Positions 9,675 to 18,457 of a stretch of 64,000 bases of DNA are shown piece by piece (within the stretch, counting starts at the first letter, position 1; each line of letters opens with the position of its first letter). The DNA comes from Halobacillus salinarum. Its GTDB lineage: Bacteria; Bacillota; Bacilli; Bacillales; Halobacillaceae. The stretch spans positions 2,728,001-2,792,000 of the forward strand of contig NZ_CP095073.1 of the NCBI RefSeq assembly GCF_022919095.1. Reading direction: 5' to 3'. Below the pieces are notes generated by a model. The model saw only the letters and a list, made by a program, of their open reading frames with translations. It had not been told where the DNA came from and ran no database searches. Both the position numbers and the translations under genes were made by a program.

Positions 9675-11566
9675 ATCCGAACATCTAGTCCTTCCCGACC
9701 GTAATTCAGTTGATTACCCGGTCTCGCTTTCTTTTCAGACGCTTTGCTCATGGATTTAATAGCCACATTGGAAAGAGTATATCCAAGAGCATCAAGGCCT
9801 GCATGGAGACTCTCCTTGTGTTTTTCTACAGCTTGCGCTGTGCGTTTATCTTCATTATATACGGTCAAGTTTACCCGACGATTCATAATCTTTAAGTCGA
9901 CCACCGTTTCTTTCAACGATTTCAAATCCAGAAAAAACATAACATGGCAGAAGTCAGGATCAATTTTATCCCTCTTCTTCCTTCCTTGAATGTCTACATA
10001 AATGTCATCAGCGATTTCCAATAATCCACCAGGAAACTGCATCGTCATTTGAATCGTTTGGTTCGTTTCTTGATGGGCAGTCAGCTGCAGTCCGTTTAGA
10101 AAGTGAAGCAATTGTTTAGCAGCGTCCGGCTTGATCAAAGATGCTGAATCGTTAAGCCCCTGCATAAGATTTGACTTCACAGTAGATACATTCTCTAGTG
10201 AATCCCCTGATTCTTTTAATAAGGCTTCGTGATTGATTCCTAGAAGGTTCATCACTGTTTTCATTTTCACTAAAAAGATGTGTTTATCTATACCTGGCTG
10301 AGATTCATGGATCGCATGGCCAGCCCATTCCGCCAACGGTACTTTCAGTTCTTTAGGCACTTGCTGCAGATCAATAGCTTTTAATTGCTCCAGTAAAGAG
10401 AAAAGTCCTGACTGAAATGCCCCGCTCTTCTCATTCGATAACACTTGAGGCAGGCGTTCAACGGCCTGCTTAAACAAAATTGCGTCATCTCCCTTAAAAA
10501 ATGGGAGTATTTTTTCAAAACTATGAAACTCCTGTAATTGCTGATAAAGCTGCATAAGCTGATTTTGGGAAGTGTGAAGGTCGATGCTGGAAGATTTGGC
10601 ACTGGTAATACTTGGTTTCAATAACGATTCAAGCAGAGTACGCCATTGAGTAAAAACCTTCTGCTCCTGTTCAGAAAAAGGAAGCTGTTTCGTAAATAAA
10701 TCGATGATTTTCTCTGCGATTTGCTTTGGGTTCTGGCTCCCAAAAGGAAAGTCCTTTAAAGTCAGCTGTGGAGTTCTTCCCGTTCCATTGGGAGGAGTTG
10801 CAGTCTCTCCCCATTTCACATTTTCCTGAAACGCTGAAAACGAATACTGGTCTGAAATAATATGGGCTTTTTGAAACAAACGGAAAGAAGCAGTGGAGTG
10901 ATCGTTAATCTCCGTGTTAAACTTTTGCACGATAAATTCAGAAAAAGGTAGAGGATCCTGTCCTTTCAACAAAGAAAGCAAGGGGCTCATCCTCTTGTCT
11001 GAAGCGGTGAACAAAGGCTTAGAATCCAGCGAGCTTGAAAGTTCATTAAGCTGCTTGGACAAGCTTATTCTGCTTCTTTTCAGCAATGCTTCAAACACGG
11101 GTTTGTGAATTGGAAGCTTCCGTGCAAACATTTCCAATAACACTTGTTTTGCCTCTGCTTTATTCCCAGCTTGTTCCAGCAGACTTGCGGCCTTTTGCAG
11201 CTGATGACTAGTAAATGCGATTTCTTTTTTAAACAGCTCATTCAAGAGTTGTTCTGCATGCTTTGATAATTGAAAGCCAAGGGGCTTTGTGATCGCATTT
11301 TCCTTTGTACGAGGATCACTTACCACTTTCAAATGGATTTGATCACCTGTCGATTTAACTAGAAATAAGTAGCGTTCTCCTTTGGTAAGCGACGTTTCCA
11401 ACTGTGCATGAACTTTAGCTGAACCTATATGGATCAGAGCCTGATTATTTGGATAGAGAACTGATACTTTTCCTGACACCATCTGGCCAGGCTTAAGCGT
11501 ATTTACTTCCGCCTTCTTCTGCATGGCTGGAATGTTTTTTAGCATTTCAGAAAAGATGGGATTCAT
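9671..11566 (-). CDS. ylqG: YlqG, large protein with a FliK-like C-terminus
   Basis: A 631-residue, Gln- and Lys-rich protein with no membrane segment or signal peptide. Residues about 25-80 resemble a small beta-barrel (VSGKVSVLYPNNQALIHIG). The last 110 residues have the pattern of the flagellar hook-length control FliK C-terminal domain: beta strands around VMFFLDLKSL and VNLTVYNED, then a helix and a final strand LGYTLSNVAIKS. Coding could begin at 11587, but the ATG at 11566 follows AAAGGGG at proper spacing. It is placed between rnhB and ylqH, as in B. subtilis. The FliK relation is my inference from sequence pattern. Confidence 0.8.
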   Translation of the reverse strand: MNPIFSEMLKNIPAMQKKAEVNTLKPGQMVSGKVSVLYPNNQALIHIGSAKVHAQLETSLTKGERYLFLVKSTGDQIHLKVVSDPRTKENAITKPLGFQLSKHAEQLLNELFKKEIAFTSHQLQKAASLLEQAGNKAEAKQVLLEMFARKLPIHKPVFEALLKRSRISLSKQLNELSSSLDSKPLFTASDKRMSPLLSLLKGQDPLPFSEFIVQKFNTEINDHSTASFRLFQKAHIISDQYSFSAFQENVKWGETATPPNGTGRTPQLTLKDFPFGSQNPKQIAEKIIDLFTKQLPFSEQEQKVFTQWRTLLESLLKPSITSAKSSSIDLHTSQNQLMQLYQQLQEFHSFEKILPFFKGDDAILFKQAVERLPQVLSNEKSGAFQSGLFSLLEQLKAIDLQQVPKELKVPLAEWAGHAIHESQPGIDKHIFLVKMKTVMNLLGINHEALLKESGDSLENVSTVKSNLMQGLNDSASLIKPDAAKQLLHFLNGLQLTAHQETNQTIQMTMQFPGGLLEIADDIYVDIQGRKKRDKIDPDFCHVMFFLDLKSLKETVVDLKIMNRRVNLTVYNEDKRTAQAVEKHKESLHAGLDALGYTLSNVAIKSMSKASEKKARPGNQLNYGREGLDVRI

Positions 11567-11579
11567 ATCCGATTCCCCT

Positions 11580-12353
11580 TTACACAAAATGAAGATTTTT
11601 AACAGGTGAAAAGCTTTGACGATGATAAGGACTTACACCGTGTTTTTCCATTGCCTCCAGGTGTTGTTTCGTCCCATAGCCCTGATTGGAAGAGAATTCA
11701 TACACCGGAAATTCCTTATGGATCTTTTTCATTAAACGATCTCTGCTTACTTTAGCAATTACGCTGGCCGCAGCGATCGATACACTCTTCTGGTCACCTT
11801 TAATAATGGATTCCTGTGTACATGCGGTCTCTCGAATTTCCATAGCGTCTATAAGCAAGTGATCCGGTTTCATAGGCAGTTCAGCTACCGCTCTTTGCAT
11901 AGCAAGCTTCGTAGCCTGATATATATTCAGTTCGTCAATTTCATTATTTGTTGCCAGCCCCGTACTAGTAGCAGCCGTTTTTGTAATATATGTATAGAAT
12001 TCTTCACGCTTTGCTAGAGAGAGCTGCTTCGAATCATTTAATCCTTCCAAATAAAAACCCTCCGGCAGAATCACAGCTGCAGCGACCACCGGGCCGGCAA
12101 GCGGACCGCGACCCGCTTCATCAATTCCAGCTATACACGTTTTTCCTTCAGCAAAACATTTTTGTTCCCACTGGCGCATTTCATAGAAGGCCATTCTCAA
12201 GGTTCGTTTTTTTTGCAGCTCACGTTCATATTGCTGCAAAAGTGTACGTACTCCCTTACGTGAATCCAGCTTAAGTTGAGAGACCTCTTCATTCGTCAAT
12301 CCGCTGGCAGCGATCTGCTCTTTAATTTGCTGAATGGTTTTCTTATCTCCCAT
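11580..12353 (-). CDS. rnhB: Ribonuclease HII
   Basis: A 257-residue RNase HII that cleaves RNA in RNA-DNA hybrids and single ribonucleotides in DNA. The catalytic GIDEAGRGPLAGPVVAAAVI motif begins near residue 75, with further acidic residues in LLIDAMEI and in the SVIAKVSRDRLM region. The N-terminal 70 residues form the extension usual in Bacillus RnhB. It overlaps the preferred ylqG start region by a few bases if the longer ylqG is used. It follows the rbgA terminator. Confidence 0.95.
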   Translation of the reverse strand: MGDKKTIQQIKEQIAASGLTNEEVSQLKLDSRKGVRTLLQQYERELQKKRTLRMAFYEMRQWEQKCFAEGKTCIAGIDEAGRGPLAGPVVAAAVILPEGFYLEGLNDSKQLSLAKREEFYTYITKTAATSTGLATNNEIDELNIYQATKLAMQRAVAELPMKPDHLLIDAMEIRETACTQESIIKGDQKSVSIAAASVIAKVSRDRLMKKIHKEFPVYEFSSNQGYGTKQHLEAMEKHGVSPYHRQSFSPVKNLHFV

Positions 12354-12407
12354 CCTCGAACCTCATTTCTGTTAATATCGACACATTCTTCTGTTTATGT
12401 AATAAAA

Positions 12408-12441
12408 AAAACGCAAAGAGGATCACATCCTATCTGCGTTT
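12408..12441 (-). terminator. Intrinsic terminator after rbgA
   Basis: AAACGCA / TGCGTTT with an inner AGGAT / ATCCT stem lies 10 bp after the rbgA stop and is followed on the minus strand by eight T residues. A clear Rho-independent terminator closing the lepB-rbgA unit. Confidence 0.88.
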
Positions 12442-12451
12442 CAACCGTTCA

Positions 12452-13294
12452 TTATTCCGGTTCTTCAAAACTGACAAGACCGATCTTTCCTGTTCGTAAA
12501 TCCTGAAGAATTACATCGGACGTTTTTTCAAAATTGACTAGACCACCGCTTTCAAGGCAGCCTCTTTTTTGTCCAATGGTTTCAAAAGCAGTCATAATAT
12601 CTTCATAGTCAGAAAAGCCGAATCGTTTTTCAAGTAAACCAGGGTAACGGTCCTTCAAGTAATTTAGGATATAGGCTGCCACGTCTTCTTTCGGGAGAAT
12701 CTGGTCTTTAATTGTTCCGATGGAAGCGAGTCTGTACCCGACCTCTTCATCTTCAAATTTCGGCCAAAGGATTCCAGGCGTATCAAGCAGCTCAAATTCT
12801 TTTTTCACCTTAATCCATTGCTGTGCTTTTGTAACACCAGGCTTGTCTCCAGTTTTAGCCAGCTTCCGGTTAGCCAGACGATTAATTAACGTTGACTTTC
12901 CTACATTAGGGATCCCGAGAATCATGGCTCTCGAAGGTCGAGGACGCACGCCTTTAGCTTTTAATTTTTCCAGCTTTTCTTTCCCTAGGTCTTTCGCCAG
13001 ATCGATCACTTTTTTTACGTCTTTTTTTTCATTGGCTTCAATCGCCAGTGCTGGAATTCCGCTTTCTTGGTAACTATTAAGCCACTCTTTGGTGACTTCA
13101 GGATCAGCAAGGTCTTTTTTCATAAGAACCACCATCTTCGGCTTTTCCTGCAAAATTTCGTGAAGCATAGGATTTTGAGATGAAAGCGGTGCCCTCGCAT
13201 CTACAAGCTCAATCACAAAATCAACGAGTTTTAATTTTTCAGCTGCTTCCCGCTTTGCTTTAGCCATGTGGCCAGGAAACCATTGTATAGTCAC
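12452..13294 (-). CDS. rbgA: Ribosome biogenesis GTPase RbgA (YlqF)
   Basis: A 280-residue circularly permuted GTPase required for late assembly of the 50S subunit. The G motifs occur in the order G4 (VLMKKDLAD), G5, G1 ([14 protein letters not shown] near 130) and G3 (DTPGIL), followed by a C-terminal helical domain. The reading frame is open to 13330, but the start is set at GTG 13292-13294: it gives the family N-terminus (M)[15 protein letters not shown] and lies 6 nt after AGGAGG. It overlaps the lepB end slightly upstream of that point only if the longer start is used. Confidence 0.95.
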   Translation of the reverse strand: MTIQWFPGHMAKAKREAAEKLKLVDFVIELVDARAPLSSQNPMLHEILQEKPKMVVLMKKDLADPEVTKEWLNSYQESGIPALAIEANEKKDVKKVIDLAKDLGKEKLEKLKAKGVRPRPSRAMILGIPNVGKSTLINRLANRKLAKTGDKPGVTKAQQWIKVKKEFELLDTPGILWPKFEDEEVGYRLASIGTIKDQILPKEDVAAYILNYLKDRYPGLLEKRFGFSDYEDIMTAFETIGQKRGCLESGGLVNFEKTSDVILQDLRTGKIGLVSFEEPE

Positions 13295-13304
13295 AGTGAC
13301 CCTC

Positions 13305-13853
13305 CTACTGAACCAGTCGAATACGATCAAGCGGCCAATAAAGCAGAACGGCCTGACCGACGATTTTATCCTCCGGAATCATACCCAGCATTCGACTATC
13401 GGTTGAGTTATTGCGATTATCTCCTAATACAAGAACTTTCCCTTTTGGCACGGTCTCATAACCGCCGGGGATCTGTTCAATGGAGAAATCTTCTGTCAGC
13501 TTTTCTCCGTCTGGCAGCTTACTGATTCTTTCATTTAAAAAGGTTTCGTCTACTTTTTTCCCATTTACATAGAGCTGGTCATTTTTATATTCAATATGAT
13601 CACCAGGCAGTCCAATTACACGTTTTATGTAATCTTTTGTTTCGGTAGCGTGAAACACCACGACATCAAACCGGTCCGGGGAACCTAGAGTGTAATTTAT
13701 TTTACTCACGATTAAATGATCCCCATTATGCAGTGTATTTAACATTGAGGGGCCTTCGACAACGACAGGGGCAAACAGAAAAACGCGAACAACGATCGCT
13801 AGAATAGCTGCAATCGCGAAAGCTTTCAGCCAATCGAGCAGCTGTTTGTTCAT
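13305..13853 (-). CDS. lepB: Signal peptidase I
   Basis: A 182-residue type I signal peptidase that removes Sec/Tat signal peptides at the outer face of the membrane. One N-terminal membrane segment (about 12-32, [20 protein letters not shown]) precedes the catalytic Ser in [10 protein letters not shown] and the catalytic Lys in [12 protein letters not shown]; the [11 protein letters not shown] box follows. The start ATG at 13853 is preferred over the one two codons earlier because it is correctly spaced from GGAGAGGAGG. It lies between rplS and rbgA. Confidence 0.95.
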   Translation of the reverse strand: MNKQLLDWLKAFAIAAILAIVVRVFLFAPVVVEGPSMLNTLHNGDHLIVSKINYTLGSPDRFDVVVFHATETKDYIKRVIGLPGDHIEYKNDQLYVNGKKVDETFLNERISKLPDGEKLTEDFSIEQIPGGYETVPKGKVLVLGDNRNNSTDSRMLGMIPEDKIVGQAVLLYWPLDRIRLVQ

Positions 13854-13885
13854 TGTCATCCCCCTCCTCTCCTACGATTGATGAG

Positions 13886-13913
13886 AAAAAGGAGCTTGAC
13901 ATATGCAAGCTCC
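13886..13913 (-). terminator. Intrinsic terminator after rplS
   Basis: GGAGCTTG / CAAGCTCC with a 7-nt loop follows the rplS stop and is succeeded by TTTTTCTC on the minus strand. It separates rplS from lepB. Confidence 0.85.
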
Positions 13914-13925
13914 CTAAGAAATGGA

Positions 13926-14270
13926 TTAACGAATTTCTTTAATTCTTGCTGCTTTACCGCGAAGGTTGCGCAAGTAGTAAAGTTTCGCACGACGTACTTT
14001 TCCGCGGCGAGAAACTTCGATTTTAGCTACTCTTGGTGAATGTAGCGGGAAGGTACGCTCTACTCCTACACCGTAAGTAATTTTACGAACAGTAAAAGTT
14101 TCGCTGATACCGCCGTTTTGACGCTTGATTACAACCCCTTCGAAAACCTGGATACGCTCGCGGTTTCCTTCGACAACTTTCACGTGTACTTTTACAGTAT
14201 CACCTGGGCGAAAGTCCGGGATGTCTGTACGAAGCTGTTCTTTCGTAATTTCATGAATTAGTTGCTGCAT
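13926..14270 (-). CDS. rplS: 50S ribosomal protein L19
   Basis: The 114-residue L19, at the 30S/50S interface. Recognisable segments are [39 protein letters not shown] and [10 protein letters not shown] near the C-terminus. It has its own strong promoter and a structured leader, and a terminator directly downstream, so it can be expressed as a single gene although it also follows trmD. Confidence 0.97.
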   Translation of the reverse strand: MQQLIHEITKEQLRTDIPDFRPGDTVKVHVKVVEGNRERIQVFEGVVIKRQNGGISETFTVRKITYGVGVERTFPLHSPRVAKIEVSRRGKVRRAKLYYLRNLRGKAARIKEIR

Positions 14271-14290
14271 GGTATTTCACTCCTTCTTAA

Positions 14291-14357
14291 CTAATGCTCT
14301 TACCTGCTAAGAGGCAGCGGAACATCGTTTTCCGCTTAAACCGAACGTTTAAGCACA
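14291..14357 (-). ncRNA. Structured rplS leader (L19 leader type)
   Basis: Between the rplS promoter and start codon the transcript can form three consecutive hairpins on the minus strand: GCTTAAAC/GTTTAAGC, GCGGAA/TTCCGC and CTCTTA/TAAGAG. Their position and size fit the known L19 leader, an autoregulatory element described in Firmicutes. Assignment is by position and folding only, without a covariance search. Confidence 0.6.
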
Positions 14358-14363
14358 AAAATT

Positions 14364-14392
14364 AATATATCATAATTTCAGTTGATACGCAA
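14364..14392 (-). promoter_or_regulatory. Sigma-A promoter of rplS
   Basis: TTGCGT, a 17-nt spacer and TATATT (with TG one base upstream) on the minus strand, located just after the trmD stop and about 90 bp before rplS. The spacing and the extended -10 make it a strong candidate. Confidence 0.8.
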
Positions 14393-14395
14393 GGT

Positions 14396-15130
14396 TTACT
14401 CTTCATCTTTCCACGCCTGAATCCACGCTTTTTCCTTATCAGAGAGCGCTCTATTTAACAACAGATCGGGGCGTCGTTCATACGTGCGCTTTAGAGATTG
14501 ATAATGCCGCCATTCGTCAATTTTCGCATGGTTGCCTGAAAGCAGTACATCAGGAACCTGGGCTCCGCGAAACTCAGCCGGTCTCGTATAATGAGGATGT
14601 TCAAGCAATCCGCTGGAAAACGAATCACGAGGAGCAGAGGATTCATTTCCGAGTACACCGGGGAGCAAACGAACTACAGAATCAACGACAACCATTGCTC
14701 CCAGTTCTCCGCCGGTTAAAACGTAATCACCTATCGATACTTCATCCGTAACCAATTCCTGACGAATTCGTTCATCAAAACCCTCATAATGACCGCAAAT
14801 GATAATCAGATGTTCCTCATAGGAAAAATCTTCAGCTTTTCTTTGGTTATAAGGCTCTCCCTGCGGACACATAAGCACCACTCTCGGAGGGGTATCCGTC
14901 TTTCCTTTAACTGCTTCCACGGCATCAAAGATTGGCTGCGGCGATAACACAAGCCCCGCGCCTCCCCCATAAGGATAATCATCCACTTTGTTATGTTTAT
15001 TCAAAGTGTACTCGCGGAAATTGGTGGTTTGATAGCTGAACGCATTTCTTTCCTGTGCTCTTTTCAATATCGAAGCATTCAGAACACCTTCAAACATCTC
15101 CGGAAATAACGTAAGGATATCGATATGCAT
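14396..15130 (-). CDS. trmD: tRNA (guanine-N1-)-methyltransferase
   Basis: A 244-residue SPOUT-family enzyme that makes m1G37 in tRNAs and prevents frameshifting. It shows [59 protein letters not shown] and the C-terminal [13 protein letters not shown]. It overlaps rimM by one base, so the pair is tightly coupled. Typical length. Confidence 0.97.
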   Translation of the reverse strand: MHIDILTLFPEMFEGVLNASILKRAQERNAFSYQTTNFREYTLNKHNKVDDYPYGGGAGLVLSPQPIFDAVEAVKGKTDTPPRVVLMCPQGEPYNQRKAEDFSYEEHLIIICGHYEGFDERIRQELVTDEVSIGDYVLTGGELGAMVVVDSVVRLLPGVLGNESSAPRDSFSSGLLEHPHYTRPAEFRGAQVPDVLLSGNHAKIDEWRHYQSLKRTYERRPDLLLNRALSDKEKAWIQAWKDEE

Positions 15131-15645
15131 TAATCAAGCAGCCCCTCTATTGGATCAATGATCACCTGTTGCTTTTCTGGATGAACTTCCTTCACAACCT
15201 CTCCAATGTACGGAATGAGTACATCTGGTTTACCCTGGCACTTAACTACCCAGACATCATTCGCTCCAGGTGTAAGAATCTCTTTAATCTCTCCGATTTC
15301 CTCACCGCTGGATAGATAAACATGACAGCCGATGATTTCATGAAAATAAAATTCATGCTCTCCAAGTTCTGCCTGCTCCTGCTCATCAATCATAAGCATG
15401 CCGTTTTTATACCTTTCCACATCATTAATCGTGGAGTGATCCTCAAACGTAAGCAAATCAAAGCCCTTATGCACTCTGTGACTGGCTACTTTAAGCTCCA
15501 CAGGATCTTTTCCTTCAATTACCCAATACAAAAGCTGCCCTGGCTGGAATCGTTCATCGAAATCGGTGATTCGATGAACTTTCACTTCACCTTTAATGCC
15601 GTGTGTATTAATAACTTTTCCAACATTGAACATTTGTCCACTCAT
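15130..15645 (-). CDS. rimM: 16S rRNA processing protein RimM
   Basis: A 171-residue 30S maturation factor that binds S19. The N-terminal domain begins [18 protein letters not shown]; the C-terminal PRC-barrel contains [19 protein letters not shown] and [14 protein letters not shown]. Placed between ylqD and trmD as in B. subtilis. Confidence 0.96.
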   Translation of the reverse strand: MSGQMFNVGKVINTHGIKGEVKVHRITDFDERFQPGQLLYWVIEGKDPVELKVASHRVHKGFDLLTFEDHSTINDVERYKNGMLMIDEQEQAELGEHEFYFHEIIGCHVYLSSGEEIGEIKEILTPGANDVWVVKCQGKPDVLIPYIGEVVKEVHPEKQQVIIDPIEGLLD

Positions 15646-15652
15646 GGTTCTC

Positions 15653-16039
15653 TTACCTCGCTCGTATTACGATTCCGTCTTTAATGACAATTTGCTGTTC
15701 TAGAACACTCTCGCTCCACTCGTCTCCCTCATTAATGGAAAGTACTGCTTCTACTTCATCTGTTTCAAGCTCACTGCCATCAGGTAGAATATTAAGCTGA
15801 TTAAGCTGGTGTTCCATCCAGCGTAGTTCATCTTTACGTCTGCTTATTTCCTTAGAAAATCTGCGGCCCACCTCTTGTTTGGAAAGACCAGGCTTTCTTT
15901 CAAGCTTTTTCTGTTCAAAGGTCAAATGGTAGCATTCCTGCTCCAACTGCTTTACTCGAGCATCAAAACGATTTTTCAGTTTGCTTCTGCTTTGCTCTGT
16001 GAGTACATGTTTTACGGGTATTCGTCTAATGATCTGCAT
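15653..16039 (-). CDS. ylqD: YlqD family protein
   Basis: A 128-residue basic, predicted coiled-coil protein of the YlqD family, function unknown. The central part (about 20-75) is strongly helical and charged (LKNRFDARVKQLEQECYHL, then KKLERKPGLSKQEVGRRFSK). The C-terminus has an acidic then a beta-like end (EQQIVIKDGIVIRAR). An upstream in-frame ATG at 16060 exists, but MQIIRRIPVKHVL at 16039 fits the family N-terminus. It lies 8 bp from rimM. Confidence 0.85.
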   Translation of the reverse strand: MQIIRRIPVKHVLTEQSRSKLKNRFDARVKQLEQECYHLTFEQKKLERKPGLSKQEVGRRFSKEISRRKDELRWMEHQLNQLNILPDGSELETDEVEAVLSINEGDEWSESVLEQQIVIKDGIVIRAR

Positions 16040-16071
16040 CCACCGACCGCCTCTCCACATATCTCTGCATG

Positions 16072-16108
16072 GTAAAAAAGGGAAAGGTTCACCCTTTCCC
16101 TTTTTTAC
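16072..16108. terminator. Bidirectional terminator between ylqD and khpA
   Basis: A 15-bp stem GTAAAAAAGGGAAAG / CTTTCCCTTTTTTAC with a 7-nt loop. It overlaps the last codon of khpA. The A/T arms give T-runs in both directions. It should end or attenuate the rpsP-khpA transcript. Confidence 0.8.
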
Positions 16109-16332
16109 ATGATATCCAGATAGATTCTTTTCTTAGAATCAGAGCCTGCCGCGTAAACGACAGTGCGGATCGCCTTTGCAATCCGTCCGTTTTTCCCAAT
16201 CACCTTACCGACATCATCCGGATGAACGGTTAAGTGGTACACCACCTTGCGTTCTTCCTCATTCACATTCACTTGAATATCCTCAGGGTGGTCAACGAGC
16301 GGGGTGACGATCGTTTCAATTAAGGCTTTCAT
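16105..16332 (-). CDS. khpA: RNA-binding KH-domain protein KhpA (YlqC)
   Basis: A 75-residue single KH-domain protein. The GxxG loop is GKNG within VGKVIGKNGRIAKAIRTVV (about residues 40-58). In Firmicutes KhpA pairs with KhpB/Jag and affects cell elongation and sporulation. It follows rpsP by 12 bp and ends within a terminator stem. Confidence 0.94.
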   Translation of the reverse strand: MKALIETIVTPLVDHPEDIQVNVNEEERKVVYHLTVHPDDVGKVIGKNGRIAKAIRTVVYAAGSDSKKRIYLDIM

Positions 16333-16344
16333 GATATCACTTCT

Positions 16345-16617
16345 TTACTTTTGGTTTTTCTTGTCGTGAAATTGCTTCATGATGCCTTCTTTTGAAAAAA
16401 GGTTGCGCACTGTATCGCTCGGTTGTGCCCCATTGGACATCCAAGTAATAGCTTTCTCAGCATCCAGTTTAACTTCTACAGGGTTAGCTACAGGATTATA
16501 TGTGCCGATCTGCTCAATGAAACGTCCATCACGAGGAGAACGGGAATCTGCTACAACTACACGATAATAAGGATTACGTTTTGAACCCATACGTTTAAGG
16601 CGAATTTTTACTGCCAT
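16345..16617 (-). CDS. rpsP: 30S ribosomal protein S16
   Basis: The 90-residue S16. Its N-terminus [19 protein letters not shown] and the [19 protein letters not shown] block are diagnostic. It has its own promoter in the gap after ffh and a GGAGG ribosome binding site. Confidence 0.97.
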   Translation of the reverse strand: MAVKIRLKRMGSKRNPYYRVVVADSRSPRDGRFIEQIGTYNPVANPVEVKLDAEKAITWMSNGAQPSDTVRNLFSKEGIMKQFHDKKNQK

Positions 16618-16667
16618 ATTTAACTACCTCCATTATAATTCTTCTTAAGTGTTTCACACAATTTTAG

Positions 16668-16696
16668 ATTTTAGCAGAACTTAGATAATGTGTAAA
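16668..16696 (-). promoter_or_regulatory. Sigma-A promoter of rpsP
   Basis: TTTACA, a 17-nt spacer and TAAAAT with TG one base upstream, in the 90-bp gap between ffh and rpsP on the minus strand. Near-consensus in all elements. Confidence 0.75.
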
Positions 16697-16707
16697 GGTT
16701 TTTTCCA

Positions 16708-18048
16708 TTACATAAAAGGAAAATTCATACCCTTACCCTTTTTACCTTTCGTATTGCTCATTTGTTTCATCATTTTTTTCATTTCTTCAAACTGTTTTAA
16801 CAACCTGTTGACTTCAGAAACTGAAGTACCGGACCCCTTCGCAATCCGCTTTTTCCGGCTCGCATTCATAACAGATGGTTCAATGCGTTCTTTTTTTGTC
16901 ATCGACTGGATGATCGCCTCTACGTGGACAATCTGTTTATCATCAAAAGAGACGTTCTTTAACCCCTTCATCTTGTTAGCTCCGGGGATCATGTTGATAA
17001 GCTCATCGAGCGGCCCCATGTTTTTTACCTGCTCCATCTGATCGAGAAAGTCTTCAAAAGTAAACGAAGCGGAGCGCATCTTTGATTCCAGTTCCTTTGC
17101 CTGCTGCTCATCCACCTGCGTCTGAGCTTTTTCAATCAGGGTGAGCATATCTCCCATTCCTAAAATCCGGGAAGCCATCCGCTCCGGGTGGAAGGCTTCA
17201 AGCTGGTCAAGCTTTTCTCCCATACCGGCAAACTTAATCGGTTTTCCAGTTACGGCTTTAATGGACAGCGCAGCACCGCCACGGGTGTCCCCATCCAATT
17301 TCGTTAGCAACACCCCGCTGATATCCAGCTGTTCATCAAAGCTCTCTGCTACGTTTACTGCATCCTGACCAGTCATTGCATCAACAACTAAGAAAATTTC
17401 GTCAGGGTTTACGGCATCTTTGATTCGCTGCAGTTCATCCATCAGTTCCCCATCAACGTGGAGACGACCTGCCGTATCAATGATTACATAATCATTGTGC
17501 TCTTCCTTTGCCTTTTCAATGGCATTCTTTGCAATGTCCACAGGATCTGCCTCTGTTCCTTGTTCATGGACCGGCATGTTCAGCTGCTTACCGAGTGTTT
17601 GCAGCTGGTTGATAGCAGCAGGGCGGTAAACGTCTGCTGCCGCGAGTAACGGACTCCGGTTATAGCTTTTCCGAAGCAGATTCGCCAGCTTCCCGGTGGT
17701 GGTCGTTTTCCCCGCCCCTTGCAAACCTACCATCATGATCACAGTAGGAGGGCGCTTGGCAACGGCGATCTTACTTTCGTCCCCACCCATCAATTCCGTC
17801 AGCTCATCTTTAACGACTTTAATAACCTGCTGACCGGGAGTGAGGCTGTTCATAACTTCTTGCCCCACTGCCCGCTCTCTAATGCGTTTCACAAAATCCT
17901 TGACTACTTTAAAGTTAACATCAGCTTCAAGGAGGGCAAGACGAACTTCACGCGTCATTTCTTTCACATCTTGTTCGGTGACCTTGCCTTTGCCTTTAAT
18001 CTTTTTAATCGTTTCCTGCAAACGGTCGGATAAACCTTCAAAAGCCAT
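16708..18048 (-). CDS. ffh: Signal recognition particle protein Ffh
   Basis: A 446-residue SRP54 GTPase that binds nascent membrane proteins and 6S/4.5S-type SRP RNA. The N domain is followed by the G domain with GLQGAGKTTTTGKL near 106, DTAGRLHVDGELM near 190 and TKLDGDTRGGAALS. The C-terminal methionine-rich M domain begins near 300 and ends GKKGKGMNFPFM. It sits 12 bp after ylxM. Confidence 0.97.
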   Translation of the reverse strand: MAFEGLSDRLQETIKKIKGKGKVTEQDVKEMTREVRLALLEADVNFKVVKDFVKRIRERAVGQEVMNSLTPGQQVIKVVKDELTELMGGDESKIAVAKRPPTVIMMVGLQGAGKTTTTGKLANLLRKSYNRSPLLAAADVYRPAAINQLQTLGKQLNMPVHEQGTEADPVDIAKNAIEKAKEEHNDYVIIDTAGRLHVDGELMDELQRIKDAVNPDEIFLVVDAMTGQDAVNVAESFDEQLDISGVLLTKLDGDTRGGAALSIKAVTGKPIKFAGMGEKLDQLEAFHPERMASRILGMGDMLTLIEKAQTQVDEQQAKELESKMRSASFTFEDFLDQMEQVKNMGPLDELINMIPGANKMKGLKNVSFDDKQIVHVEAIIQSMTKKERIEPSVMNASRKKRIAKGSGTSVSEVNRLLKQFEEMKKMMKQMSNTKGKKGKGMNFPFM

Positions 18049-18060
18049 CGAAGGACCCTC

Positions 18061-18393
18061 CTATTCCAATTCTTGTAGTTGCTTCAAAGAGTGAACGAGT
18101 TCTTTATTATCTGTATCTACTGCGTCAAGCATGAACTGGATCAAGCTTTGGCGCTGTTCAAACTTCTCATATAAGTGTAATTTTTCCTCATACTCCTCAA
18201 GCATATGTTCTGTACGTCGAATGTTATCATAAACGGCCTGCCTTGAGACGTCAAAGGTTTCAGATATTTCACCAAGCGAGTAATCCTCAAGGTAATAGAG
18301 CTCCATATAATTCCTTTGCTTTGGAGTGAGCAGCGATTGATAAAAATCAAATAAAAAATTAATCCGGGTTGTTTTTTCAAGCATGAAAAGCAC
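18061..18393 (-). CDS. ylxM: YlxM family regulatory protein
   Basis: A 110-residue helix-turn-helix protein of the YlxM/p13 family (sigma-70 region 4-like). The recognisable part is [25 protein letters not shown] followed by [15 protein letters not shown], about residues 20-65. It is co-transcribed with ffh in Firmicutes and can stimulate SRP GTPase activity in streptococci. It has its own promoter directly after ftsY. Confidence 0.94.
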   Translation of the reverse strand: MLFMLEKTTRINFLFDFYQSLLTPKQRNYMELYYLEDYSLGEISETFDVSRQAVYDNIRRTEHMLEEYEEKLHLYEKFEQRQSLIQFMLDAVDTDNKELVHSLKQLQELE

Positions 18394-18426
18394 TCCTTGT
18401 TAAGTGAAATACCTTTACATATTAAA

Positions 18427-18456
18427 ATAGTAACGGAGGCGGCAGTTTCGTGTCAA
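18427..18456 (-). promoter_or_regulatory. Sigma-A promoter of ylxM-ffh
   Basis: A perfect TTGACA, an 18-nt spacer and TACTAT on the minus strand, squeezed between the ftsY stop and the ylxM ribosome binding site (AAGGAG). Confidence 0.7.
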
Positions 18457-18457
18457 G

